This document shows, in pieces, positions 7,627 to 15,349 of a stretch of DNA of 17,590 nt. The notes below the pieces were generated by a model that was given only the letters and a program-made list of their open reading frames with translations, had not been told where the DNA came from and did not search any database. Both the position numbers and the translations under genes were made by a program. The first letter of the stretch is position 1. The number at the start of each line of letters is the position of its first letter. Source of the DNA: DATJYV01 sp035499415 (lineage in GTDB: Bacteria > Bacteroidota > Ignavibacteria > UBA10030). Where the stretch lies: positions 1-17,590 of the forward strand of contig DATJYV010000142.1 of assembly GCA_035499415.1 (NCBI GenBank). The letters are read 5' to 3'.

Positions 7627-9090
7627 TCACCGGTGATACATGATACTGTCCGACACGTCCTCGAACACCATCCCCGTCGGGGTAAAGTGTCTGTTTTCCA
7701 GAAGTCCGAGCCCCGCGCCAAAATAGTTGTTGAGGATGAATCGAAAATTATTGACGGGAGAGATTCGGGGCGGAAGATCGATCCCTCTCCCTCCGGGCAG
7801 GAAGAATGCTTCAATCATGCCCATCCGGAGCTGCTTTGAATCGCCCGCGATTGGCGGCCCGTGGTCTCCCTGGACAATGATTATCGGCGGACGGGAGGAG
7901 CCCTTGAGTATCTTCTCAATCGCTTCGCGTGCTTGGTAAGTCACGAATCGAAACTGCTTCTCGAAGGATGCACGATCTGACCTCGACTGGAGGATCCGGG
8001 AAATGAGGGGGATTTTTTTTCCCTGTTCGTCCACGACATATGGTTCGTGGGTAGAATAGAGATGCATATAAATGAACAACGGGCCTTTCAACCGGGACAC
8101 GGAATCCAGAGCTCCCAATTTCAATCGATCATCCAATCGTTCCTCGAGTCCGACAATCACGTTATCGATGATCGGGGCGGAAATGATGGTTCGGTGCAAC
8201 AGCTCCATGACAAAACGATCCACGTAATAGTTGTGAACATATTGGTAATCGTTCTCCGCACCAAAATCCCAAATCGAAAGGTCAACGAATTTATACCCCC
8301 GGGACCTGAGGAACCGCATGACAAGGTTGTTCCGGATCGACCTCTCGAGAGATTTCGGATTGCAATCGATTTGCCAATTAATCCCCTGCACCGATGCCAT
8401 GGGAAGATATTGCATGTTCAGGGTGGAAGAGAGGGACGCGAGCGTGTACGAGTAATTGCTGAAAGAAGGGTCGGCAATGAGAAATCTCTTTTCCCGCAGG
8501 AACGACGTGAAGCCGGAATCATCGATCCCGGTTTGTCTCTTAAGAACCGAGGGCGCCGGGTACGCATCCATGAGGATGTAATAAATGTTCGGTAAGGTGT
8601 CCGGCGGTTGAGCCGTGCCACGAGATGCGGATTCCAGGGATACAACCTGGATTGGTGTGAAGTCCTTCCTCGGGTCCTTGGCGTGAGGCCAGAGGGCGAT
8701 GAGCAGGAACATTCCCCCCAGAATGTTAAGAAATTGATTCACATTCGGAGACCATTTCCTCTTCCGGAGAATGAGCCACCAAGAAACGGCAGCGATCGCG
8801 ATCCAAATCGGGATCAAGAACTTCTCGGACAGCATCACATTTTCGCCATACACCAGCACCCGGAATGAAGAATAGGAGAACAGCCAAATCCAGAACACGC
8901 TGACGGAAATGTCCGATGAGTCCGAATCAAAGTAGCGCCGCAGAACAATGATCATGAGCTCGGTCAGTGCAAGAACGGCGAGTCCGACGAGAACGACCGT
9001 GACGACAGAAAATGCCTCGTCGATCTGGCAGTACACGTACACGAGCGGATGCAGAGCAAACAAGAACGGATAAAAACGGAGGCGTCGCAT
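7627..9090 (-). CDS. Membrane alkaline-phosphatase-superfamily (sulfatase/phosphoglycerol-transferase-like) protein
   Basis: The 487-residue protein has about five N-terminal membrane segments (roughly 6-20, 27-51, 63-80, 92-108, 117-134) followed by a large catalytic domain. That domain opens with NIYYILMDAYPAP (169-180), where Asp175 sits in the usual metal-binding place. Next comes FSNYSYTLASLSSTLN, which contains the likely Thr/Ser nucleophile. MHLYSTHEPYV and IIVQGDHGPP (DHG at 409-411) supply further metal ligands. The layout matches LTA-synthase, phosphoethanolamine-transferase and membrane sulfatase-like proteins, which act outside the inner membrane. A likely role is adding phosphoglycerol, phosphoethanolamine or a similar group to the glycan; hydrolysis is also possible. 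Only 3 nt separate it from the methyltransferase gene, and its GGAG (9 nt before ATG) overlaps that gene's end, so the two are probably translationally coupled. Confidence 0.8.
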   Translation of the reverse strand: MRRLRFYPFLFALHPLVYVYCQIDEAFSVVTVVLVGLAVLALTELMIIVLRRYFDSDSSDISVSVFWIWLFSYSSFRVLVYGENVMLSEKFLIPIWIAIAAVSWWLILRKRKWSPNVNQFLNILGGMFLLIALWPHAKDPRKDFTPIQVVSLESASRGTAQPPDTLPNIYYILMDAYPAPSVLKRQTGIDDSGFTSFLREKRFLIADPSFSNYSYTLASLSSTLNMQYLPMASVQGINWQIDCNPKSLERSIRNNLVMRFLRSRGYKFVDLSIWDFGAENDYQYVHNYYVDRFVMELLHRTIISAPIIDNVIVGLEERLDDRLKLGALDSVSRLKGPLFIYMHLYSTHEPYVVDEQGKKIPLISRILQSRSDRASFEKQFRFVTYQAREAIEKILKGSSRPPIIIVQGDHGPPIAGDSKQLRMGMIEAFFLPGGRGIDLPPRISPVNNFRFILNNYFGAGLGLLENRHFTPTGMVFEDVSDSIMYHR

Positions 9091-9093
9091 AGA

Positions 9094-10479
9094 TTAGTGC
9101 TCCTTTCGTTTCATTAAATAGATCGTTCGGTCTGATTGGCTCAGCTCCGCCTTTTGAACAATTTCGAAGAAGGGTTCAAACGCCTTCTCAAAATCCGGCA
9201 CGGTGTACTCGGGAAATATGTCCTCGCGCAGAGCAAGCATCGTCTGGACATTGAGGTCGGACTTGGGTACGAACTCGATGATCAGCCAGGGCGAGAGCCT
9301 GCCGAAGAATTCGCCCAGCATTCCGAGGGGCACGTTGTTGCCGATTGCCAGATGATGGATGAGAGCGAGAGCAACGATCAGATCTGGCCGTCCTCGTTCA
9401 AAAAGAGAATCCCTTTCTCTGTTGTTCCATCCGATGGCGGGGCTTGGGTTGTTGAGGTCCACAAGGAGCGGCAATATTTTCGTTTCACCGGATTTTTTCA
9501 CTTCCAAATAGTTTTTCTCGATTGCCCCATCGTCGGAATCCATCGAAATGACGGAAACGCCCTTCGATGCGAGCAACCGCGACATCAAACCGGTGTTCGC
9601 TCCCATATCCCAGGCAGTGCGCGGTTTGACGAGGTCGACAAATTCCGAAATGACTGCATTCTTGGATTCGAAGTACTTCGAGCCCACCAGGTCCTGCGAA
9701 GCATAGTCGCCCCACCGCGTCGACCCCAACTTCCAGGACAGGGATGAGATCACTTTCCTGAGTTGCCCGATCATCGCTTTGAACGCGGCGAGACCGAAGC
9801 GCGCCTGCGTGATCCGCCGGTTCCCGTGCGACGGACCGGATCGGCGTTCTGCCAACGCATGTGCATGGATGTAGAAGACAAGGCCCGGCTTCAGCCAGCT
9901 TCTGACAGGAAGCATCTTGCTCGCGAGGTCCAGGGGGATGCCGTCCACGTTTACGCGCAAGAGTTGCCCCAATCGAATATCCTTCATGCTCATCACGCAA
10001 AGCGGGGCAAGAAAATGCCTGCAGAATTGGCGCAACGCCACCCAGGGCTTCCCGTCGCGATACTTTTCAAAAGACAGGATATCAATGAGAACCGGCTTTC
10101 CGCGCACAAATTGCACGTTGTATGCGCTCGCGTCTTTGAGCGACATTTGATATTCCAGTGCGCGCGATTGGATGGCAAGAATCGTCAGCGCGGCATCCTT
10201 CAGCTGACTGAAGGACCATTCAAATGGATACGAGATGAAGGGCACCTGTTCGGGCTCGAGAATTTTGTATGCCGACGCCCCTTCCGGCGACGGACCGCCG
10301 ACCTCCTCGAACGGAATGACGAGTCCTTCCTTCACGAGGAGATCCCGCAGGCCGGAGCCGATGAGCCGGTCGTAGTGGTCTCTGTATGAGTCACTGACGG
10401 TACGCAGCACTCTCCCGTCAACCTTGAAGACATAGCCGCTCGGGTCGCGGAAGGACCCTTTTAGGACGCGGTCATTCAT
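9094..10479 (-). CDS. Fusion of a kinase-like domain and a SAM-dependent methyltransferase
   Basis: The 461-residue protein has two parts. Residues about 275-461 are a class I methyltransferase: TAWDMGANTGLMSRLLA (motif I, 291-297), VISMDSDDGAI (acidic motif II), and PDLIVALALIHHLAI, then LIIEFVPKSD. Residues about 1-210 resemble an aminoglycoside-phosphotransferase-like kinase. A hinge-like FISYPFEWS precedes a helix. LKDASAYNVQF then matches the catalytic-loop pattern D-x4-N (Asp116, Asn121), and VLIDILSFE gives the metal Asp133 12 residues later. The HxD histidine is Leu here, and the usual beta-3 lysine seems replaced by Arg26, so activity is uncertain. No membrane segment is seen. The start overlaps the small-protein gene by 8 bp. 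Similar proteins are often labelled only as methyltransferases; the kinase reading is my inference. Confidence 0.75.
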   Translation of the reverse strand: MNDRVLKGSFRDPSGYVFKVDGRVLRTVSDSYRDHYDRLIGSGLRDLLVKEGLVIPFEEVGGPSPEGASAYKILEPEQVPFISYPFEWSFSQLKDAALTILAIQSRALEYQMSLKDASAYNVQFVRGKPVLIDILSFEKYRDGKPWVALRQFCRHFLAPLCVMSMKDIRLGQLLRVNVDGIPLDLASKMLPVRSWLKPGLVFYIHAHALAERRSGPSHGNRRITQARFGLAAFKAMIGQLRKVISSLSWKLGSTRWGDYASQDLVGSKYFESKNAVISEFVDLVKPRTAWDMGANTGLMSRLLASKGVSVISMDSDDGAIEKNYLEVKKSGETKILPLLVDLNNPSPAIGWNNRERDSLFERGRPDLIVALALIHHLAIGNNVPLGMLGEFFGRLSPWLIIEFVPKSDLNVQTMLALREDIFPEYTVPDFEKAFEPFFEIVQKAELSQSDRTIYLMKRKEH

Positions 10480-10699
10480 CTTTCTTCTTGTCCGGCGACG
10501 GTTTCGAAAAACGCTTCTTGTAATATCCTTTCAGGAAAGCAATGATCTGCTTGATATAAAACAATGAGGCCAGCACGGCTGCAAGGAGAATCTGGAGAAT
10601 GTAGCTTCCAGTTCCAGGGTCGAGATATTGCGCGTGCAGCAGGTTTGTCGACAGCAACAGAAGTACGAGTGCGAGTAGTGAACTTCGGGACATCCTCAT
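10472..10699 (-). CDS. Small membrane protein with DPGTGS motif, unknown function
   Basis: This 75-residue protein starts with a signal peptide or first membrane helix (SSLLALVLLLLSTNLLHAQ). The motif YLDPGTGS follows (DPGTGS at residues 27-32), then a second membrane helix (YILQILLAAVLASLFYIKQIIAFL) and a very basic tail (KGYYKKRFSKPSPDKKKDE). I recognise this as a small conserved family that recurs beside exopolysaccharide genes, but I know of no assigned function. The start at ATG 10699 is well supported by GGAGG 6 nt upstream; the ATG at 10693 is less well placed. Its stop overlaps the methyltransferase start by 8 bp, so the two are probably translated together. A plausible role is a membrane partner or anchor for the two enzymes encoded after it. 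Confidence 0.8.
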   Translation of the reverse strand: MRMSRSSLLALVLLLLSTNLLHAQYLDPGTGSYILQILLAAVLASLFYIKQIIAFLKGYYKKRFSKPSPDKKKDE

Positions 10700-10763
10700 T
10701 CCAATCCTCCATCCGGTTGTTTTGAAAGTTGAGTTACTTTAAGTCCCCAAAACCAACGCCCCC

Positions 10764-11480
10764 TCAATGTGTCCCCCGGACGCGCAGCCACATGACGCGT
10801 GCAATGAATCGGAGGTGCGAGAGAGAGACTTTCACGATTTTAAGCTTGCTTGTCCCGAACTGCCTCGACCGCAGCGTCGCCGGAACCTCAACGACGTTCG
10901 CTCCCATGAGTATCGCAGAGACAATCAACTCCGTCACGGCCAGGAACCCGTCGCTCTCCGAACGCAGCTTCGCCAGGACATCCTTCCGATACGCACGAAA
11001 GCAGCTCGTGTACGTGTATAACGGATGGGGGAGAATCAGCCAGTAAAGCCGCGATAGCGACTTGCTCAAGAAGAGTCGCCATGGCTTCACATTCACCACT
11101 TCACCGTCCGGATGATACGGGCTTCCGGTCACGAGGTCATAACCGCTCCGGAGCACCCTCAGGAGTTCAATCGCGGCAACCGGGTCATAGGTGCAATCGC
11201 TGTCGAGCGTTACCACTTCGTCGCCCGTGCATGCCCCGAATCCTGTCCTCAGTGCCGCTCCGAGTCCGCGATTACGGCTGTGCGTGACGATGGAATATTT
11301 TAAAGAGCCGGCTTCGCGAGCGATTACCTGCGCCGTTCCGTCGGTCGATCCGTCATCGACAAAAATGATCTCCGTCTCACCCTCCTCTTCCAGCCGTGGA
11401 ACGACATTTCGCAGCCGCATGCAGAGCTGGGGAATACCATCGGACTCATTGTAGCACGGAATGAGTAAACTCGTTCTCAT
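10764..11480 (-). CDS. Family 2 glycosyltransferase, dolichyl-phosphate-mannose-synthase type
   Basis: The 238-residue protein is a compact GT-A enzyme: SLLIPCYNESDGIPQL at the start, IIFVDDGSTDGTAQVI (41-49) for nucleotide binding, SRNRGLGAALRTGF, and TLDSDCTYDP with the DxD-type metal motif (Asp93, Asp95). The order and length match the polyprenyl-phosphate sugar synthase group, which moves a sugar from its nucleotide to undecaprenyl phosphate on the cytoplasmic face. No C-terminal membrane helices are present, so it is a peripheral enzyme. This pairs sensibly with the GT39-like protein encoded upstream in the same run, because GT-C enzymes use polyprenyl-phosphate sugars. ATG 11480 overlaps the acyltransferase TGA as ATGA. 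The sugar is unknown. Confidence 0.87.
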   Translation of the reverse strand: MRTSLLIPCYNESDGIPQLCMRLRNVVPRLEEEGETEIIFVDDGSTDGTAQVIAREAGSLKYSIVTHSRNRGLGAALRTGFGACTGDEVVTLDSDCTYDPVAAIELLRVLRSGYDLVTGSPYHPDGEVVNVKPWRLFLSKSLSRLYWLILPHPLYTYTSCFRAYRKDVLAKLRSESDGFLAVTELIVSAILMGANVVEVPATLRSRQFGTSKLKIVKVSLSHLRFIARVMWLRVRGTH

Positions 11481-12637
11481 TGACCGCGCTCAACGGAAAC
11501 CCGCTCGCGCGCCGTGCGCCAGGGGAGGACGAAATCGAGCATCCTCGAGTACGGGACGGATAGATACTTGTTGAAACCATGTCGGGAGGCAAACCACGTC
11601 GGCACATAAATGAGACAGACGGACACGGCGAAATACAAAGGCCAAAAGACTGAGTATTTAAGATTGAGAATGATGAAGAGCGAAAAATAGACGTAGTATT
11701 GGAGGATGAATGCGACCAGGGAGACTTGTCCGAGGACTTGCAACAACTCCATAGCTCTTCCGACGAACCGAAGACGCTCGAACTTGAGAAAGCTGTAGAG
11801 AATCAACAGGCCGATCCCGCCATAGAAGAGGAAGTACGTGAATGTCGGGGGCAGCTTCTCAGTCTGGAAAAGGTGAAACCAAATAACCGCCTTGTCAGAA
11901 GGAACTGCCGCTCCGAGAGAGAGCTTCAGGCCGTGAATGACGAGAGCGACGGAAAGGGACGCCAAGGCGGTGAAGAGAACAAACGTCGCCGCCTCGGTGG
12001 TTTGGTTCTGAACGAGAAGTTTGCCGAGACGGCTTCCCATGCTGCTTCCAACCAAGTAAATCCCAAACCAGGGCAACAACGGGAATACATCGGCATAAAT
12101 GCTGTTTTGGTACCCGCTCAGAGGCCCAAAGAGGACGTATTTGACGGCGCGCAATACGGTCGGCTCCGGAAACCACACCAGAATCATCCACCAACTGATG
12201 ACATAAAGGAAGATGCCGAGGAAAAGTCGGTGAAGAGATCGGAGATGACCTATGACGATCGTTCCGCAGATCACGCTGACGCCAATGGAGTCCGTAATAA
12301 ACCCCCACGTCAACGCCTGGCGAAATCCGCCGGCGAAAGGAATATGAGCGATCAAAATAAGTACTCTTCCCACCGTCAGAAGAAATATTCCTCTCCCCAC
12401 GAGGGTCCTCCGAATCGGTTGAAAGTTTTCCTTATGCGTTTCGAACAGGTATCCAAGGATGATCCCGCTGATGAGCATGAACGTCGGGGAAGCCACCATT
12501 GAAATTCGATACAGGAGAACAACGAGGTTGAGGTGACCTGCAAGCCGCATGTAAGAAATGGAAAAATGGGACAGGAACACAAAGAGCATTGCCGCCCCTC
12601 GTGTTGCGTCTATCGCCACTATTCTTCGCTGGCTCAT
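11477..12637 (-). CDS. Multi-pass membrane acyltransferase (DUF1624/HGSNAT or acyltransferase-3 like)
   Basis: The 386-residue protein has about ten hydrophobic segments. Its N-terminus, RRIVAIDATRGAAMLFVFLSHF, is the shared signature of the acyltransferase-3 and DUF1624 (heparan-glucosaminide N-acetyltransferase-like) families: an RG pair followed by a conserved membrane His (His24). FPLLPWFGIYLVGSSMG in the middle favours the DUF1624 side. Such proteins carry acyl groups, usually acetyl, across the membrane to sugars. A role in O- or N-acetylating the exported glycan fits the locus. The start at ATG 12637 overlaps the TGA of the flippase-like gene by 4 bp. No good Shine-Dalgarno site is visible, consistent with translational coupling. 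Confidence 0.75.
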   Translation of the reverse strand: MSQRRIVAIDATRGAAMLFVFLSHFSISYMRLAGHLNLVVLLYRISMVASPTFMLISGIILGYLFETHKENFQPIRRTLVGRGIFLLTVGRVLILIAHIPFAGGFRQALTWGFITDSIGVSVICGTIVIGHLRSLHRLFLGIFLYVISWWMILVWFPEPTVLRAVKYVLFGPLSGYQNSIYADVFPLLPWFGIYLVGSSMGSRLGKLLVQNQTTEAATFVLFTALASLSVALVIHGLKLSLGAAVPSDKAVIWFHLFQTEKLPPTFTYFLFYGGIGLLILYSFLKFERLRFVGRAMELLQVLGQVSLVAFILQYYVYFSLFIILNLKYSVFWPLYFAVSVCLIYVPTWFASRHGFNKYLSVPYSRMLDFVLPWRTARERVSVERGQ

Positions 12638-13692
12638 GGATGGTGTCTGCGCTGCAAGGAAAAAATCTGTTCAATACCGATGCGATCCCGAACGAGATAA
12701 TATCCGCCGAGAATCGTCACCGTGAAAAATGTCACTGCGTGCGTCAACGTTGCATAGCTCAGGGCCGTATCACTCGAAACGTTGTAGAGTCGAAGCAACG
12801 TCTGCATGGCAAAGAAGTGATACGTACCGGTAGCCCCCGGAGTCGGAAGGACAACCCCGATGCTCGAAATTGCCAGCACAACAAAGGCGGCGCGCATCCC
12901 GAGTGTTCGGTCGAGGTGGAACGCGTGTATCGCCGCATAGTGCATGAGAACATACGCAAGCCACAGGAGAATCGTGGACAGCAAAATACCAGCAAATGCG
13001 CGGGGTCGGGTGACAAAGAGGAATCCATCGAGAAACGAGTCCACTATCTGGCCCAATCGGTTTGAGATCTTCGATGGAAGGAGCTTCGTCAGCATGCTCA
13101 CCAGACGAGCAGGAACTTCACGACGCATCATAAAGACTGCTACGACAACGATGAAGAAGCAAAGGAGCACCGCCGTGATTTGCGCCGTTTGGCTTAACCA
13201 TGGAAACGACTCTCGCAAGGGCCCGTCATACACGAGAGGCAATGCCATGACGATGACCAGGAGGGATGCCATATCGAGGACGCGCTCCATCACTACGGTT
13301 CCAATCACCGCGCTGGTAGAAAGTGCCTCTTGCTTTGCCAAGAGCACGGGTCGAACCAGCTCACCAGCGCGCGGTACGATATTATTGACAAGATAGCCGA
13401 CCATCACAGCTGAAAAGAGCGCTTCGAGAGAAAGTTGAGCCTTTATGGGATCAACAAGGAAGCGCCAGCGCCAGGCTCGGAACAGATTGCTGAGCAGAAT
13501 GAGCGAAACCATGATGGGCACCCACCAGTAGTTTGTCTCCCCCAGCGCCTGGACCAAGCGCCTCACGTCGGTTCCTCGAAAAGCAAGATACAAGAAGAGG
13601 AGCGTCAGGAGTCCGCTCAATATATACTTGTGATAACCCTTCAAACTGGCGCCTGCATTTCGACCTTCTTCCCCAGTAGATAAATACCGCAT
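12634..13692 (-). CDS. Flippase-like membrane protein, YbhN/LPG-synthase-TM family
   Basis: The protein is 352 residues from ATG 13692. It is highly hydrophobic, with about seven or eight membrane segments. Family marks are RAWRWRFLV (72-80), VNNIVPRAGELVRPVLL (102-118), VMERVLDMASLL, and PTPGATGTYHFF near the C-terminus. The family (UPF0104, lysylphosphatidylglycerol-synthase transmembrane region) is often annotated as flippase-like and is common in glycolipid and polysaccharide loci; direct transport evidence is limited. The start is uncertain. ATG 13692 overlaps the upstream gene by 52 bp. TTG 13644 would give a TTGA 4-bp overlap like the neighbouring junctions, an AGG 7 nt upstream, and a short normal lead (KGYHKYILSG) into the first helix, for 336 residues. 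I favour the TTG but list the longer form. Confidence 0.82.
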   Translation of the reverse strand: MRYLSTGEEGRNAGASLKGYHKYILSGLLTLLFLYLAFRGTDVRRLVQALGETNYWWVPIMVSLILLSNLFRAWRWRFLVDPIKAQLSLEALFSAVMVGYLVNNIVPRAGELVRPVLLAKQEALSTSAVIGTVVMERVLDMASLLVIVMALPLVYDGPLRESFPWLSQTAQITAVLLCFFIVVVAVFMMRREVPARLVSMLTKLLPSKISNRLGQIVDSFLDGFLFVTRPRAFAGILLSTILLWLAYVLMHYAAIHAFHLDRTLGMRAAFVVLAISSIGVVLPTPGATGTYHFFAMQTLLRLYNVSSDTALSYATLTHAVTFFTVTILGGYYLVRDRIGIEQIFSLQRRHHP

Positions 13693-15182
13693 CCAGCTTC
13701 AATGCCGGGGCCTACTTGTGTACACTGGGTTTCAAGGTAGTGTGCCAGCCTCGGATTTGCTTCCAGTAACTCCCGGCTATAGATGACAAAATATCCCGCT
13801 CCCATCTTACGGTACTTCTCAAGGAGATCGGGATCGTGCCGGTCCGCCGGGAGACTCCATCCGTATCTGTCTGAGTAGAAGAATATGTTCGGCTCTTCAT
13901 AATTATTCGGAACACCATTTTCCAACGCAAGCTCGGTTGTGCTCACTACAATTCGAGTACCTTCGGGAACCATCCTCTTTACCGCCTCCGCACAATGAAT
14001 CAGCATTCTCCCCTTTGCATTTCCCTCATCACTCATCATTCGAAAATACAATACGCTGCTTCCGACGAGCGTCGCAACGGCGATCATCCAGGCAAACACC
14101 ATGGATTTCCGATTGTGAAAGCGCAAATCCAACCAATCCATGCCCATGCCAATACCTAACGCAGCAAATGGAACTGCAAAGATGTGATACTGAATCCCCC
14201 AACCTTCCTGAGCATAACGGGCGACAGCAAGATAATACAAGAACAAGGTGATCATCCCCGCCATGAGCAAGTGGTATTTACCAGTCTTCAATGCCCAAGC
14301 CAGCCCCAGCGCGAATCCAACTGCGCCGGCTCCCGCACATATCCACACAACATCAAGGCTGGCAGTCTTGACATAAAAATGGGGGTCCAGCCAATACTTT
14401 AGACCCCCCAGCTTGCTATCCCCGCCTGAAAGTATGCCAAAGGTATTCCCATATGTCAAATACAATTTCCGGGCGTACAAGAACCACAGCGCAGGTGGAA
14501 GAAGGCCGACGATCGCTGCGACCCATAGATCCCATCGCCTGAAGACGGACCAACGTTTGCGAAAAAATACCAACAATATGAATAGCACACCGAGCTGAAT
14601 GGGCGTGCCCTTCACCAAAACTGCCAGAGAGGCCGAGATCGCCGCGACAACCAAGGACAGGTTGCTGTCATCGTCCAGCCATTGAATGAAGGCGGAGATG
14701 CTCACGACATAAAAGAACATCATCGTTGATTCCGGTGTGAATGCTACGCTGTACCTGATAAAGATTGGTGCAATCGTCAGAAAACCCAAGCCCCACAACG
14801 CGCCGCTTTCACCGATGACCCTTCGGGCCATGGAGTGGAATACTTTGAGAGTACCGATGGAGAACAGCAGGGACACAAGGCGGCCCAACAACAGATGTTC
14901 TCCAAAAACCTTGTACAAGATGGCAACGATGAATGGATACAATTGAAACTCCGATTCGACGTACCCCGGACCCGCTCCCCCCCAGTAGATTTGTGGATGG
15001 AGTATATTGTAACCATTGATAAAAAAATGGCGGGCAATGGATGCAGTATCCGCTTGACGCCAAACATCTGAACCATAAGTCAACGGCAAAAACAAGAACG
15101 GAATTCGAATCGCTACTCCGGCTAGAATGATGATCACACCGATTTTTTCGATCCTCGAATCCTTTTGCATCGCCCGGTTCAT
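13641..15182 (-). CDS. GT39/PMT-like integral membrane glycosyltransferase
   Basis: The 513-residue protein has about ten membrane helices over residues 12-400 and a soluble C-terminal part. The first external loop contains TYGSDVWRQADTASIARHFF with Asp39 in the catalytic position of GT-C enzymes, followed by GPGYVESEFQLYPF (71-84), the second acidic motif of this group. Dolichyl- and undecaprenyl-phosphate-sugar-dependent transferases such as ArnT and protein mannosyltransferases share this plan and act on the periplasmic face. The residue after 400 (RIVVSTTELALENG, YFVIYSRELL) forms an alpha/beta domain seen in many such proteins. Its expected donor could be made by the GT2 enzyme encoded three genes later. 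ATG 15182 and ATG 15170 are both possible; neither has a strong Shine-Dalgarno site. It is the first gene of the minus-strand run, and its promoter should lie in 15183-15349. Confidence 0.85.
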   Translation of the reverse strand: MNRAMQKDSRIEKIGVIIILAGVAIRIPFLFLPLTYGSDVWRQADTASIARHFFINGYNILHPQIYWGGAGPGYVESEFQLYPFIVAILYKVFGEHLLLGRLVSLLFSIGTLKVFHSMARRVIGESGALWGLGFLTIAPIFIRYSVAFTPESTMMFFYVVSISAFIQWLDDDSNLSLVVAAISASLAVLVKGTPIQLGVLFILLVFFRKRWSVFRRWDLWVAAIVGLLPPALWFLYARKLYLTYGNTFGILSGGDSKLGGLKYWLDPHFYVKTASLDVVWICAGAGAVGFALGLAWALKTGKYHLLMAGMITLFLYYLAVARYAQEGWGIQYHIFAVPFAALGIGMGMDWLDLRFHNRKSMVFAWMIAVATLVGSSVLYFRMMSDEGNAKGRMLIHCAEAVKRMVPEGTRIVVSTTELALENGVPNNYEEPNIFFYSDRYGWSLPADRHDPDLLEKYRKMGAGYFVIYSRELLEANPRLAHYLETQCTQVGPGIEAGCGIYLLGKKVEMQAPV

Positions 15183-15270
15183 CTATTGCCGCGCATTGTA
15201 CATCGCATAGACATCCATTCCATTACTTCCCTACACAAATCATGGATGGGGCCAGCAGGAACTCCATTCC

Positions 15271-15299
15271 TTGACTTTCCAGACCGCCTTGCATACCTT
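15271..15299 (+). promoter_or_regulatory. Weak sigma-70-like promoter candidate in the divergent spacer
   Basis: The 167-bp spacer 15183-15349 lies between divergent genes and should hold promoters for both. On the plus strand TTGACT (15271-15276) is followed by 17 nt and TACCTT (15294-15299). The -35 box is good (5 of 6), but the -10 box matches only 3 of 6, and FCB bacteria often use a different consensus. No convincing minus-strand promoter was found. Confidence 0.25.
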
Positions 15300-15349
15300 C
15301 TTCTTTCAACCCGGCAAATCATTCCATCCCTCATCCTGCAGAATCCATC

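Noticed and set aside
11699..12502. Plus-strand 267-codon open frame
   Set aside because: It lies antisense to the membrane acyltransferase and is rich in Glu, Arg and Lys as expected for the complement of hydrophobic codons; the minus-strand reading has family motifs.
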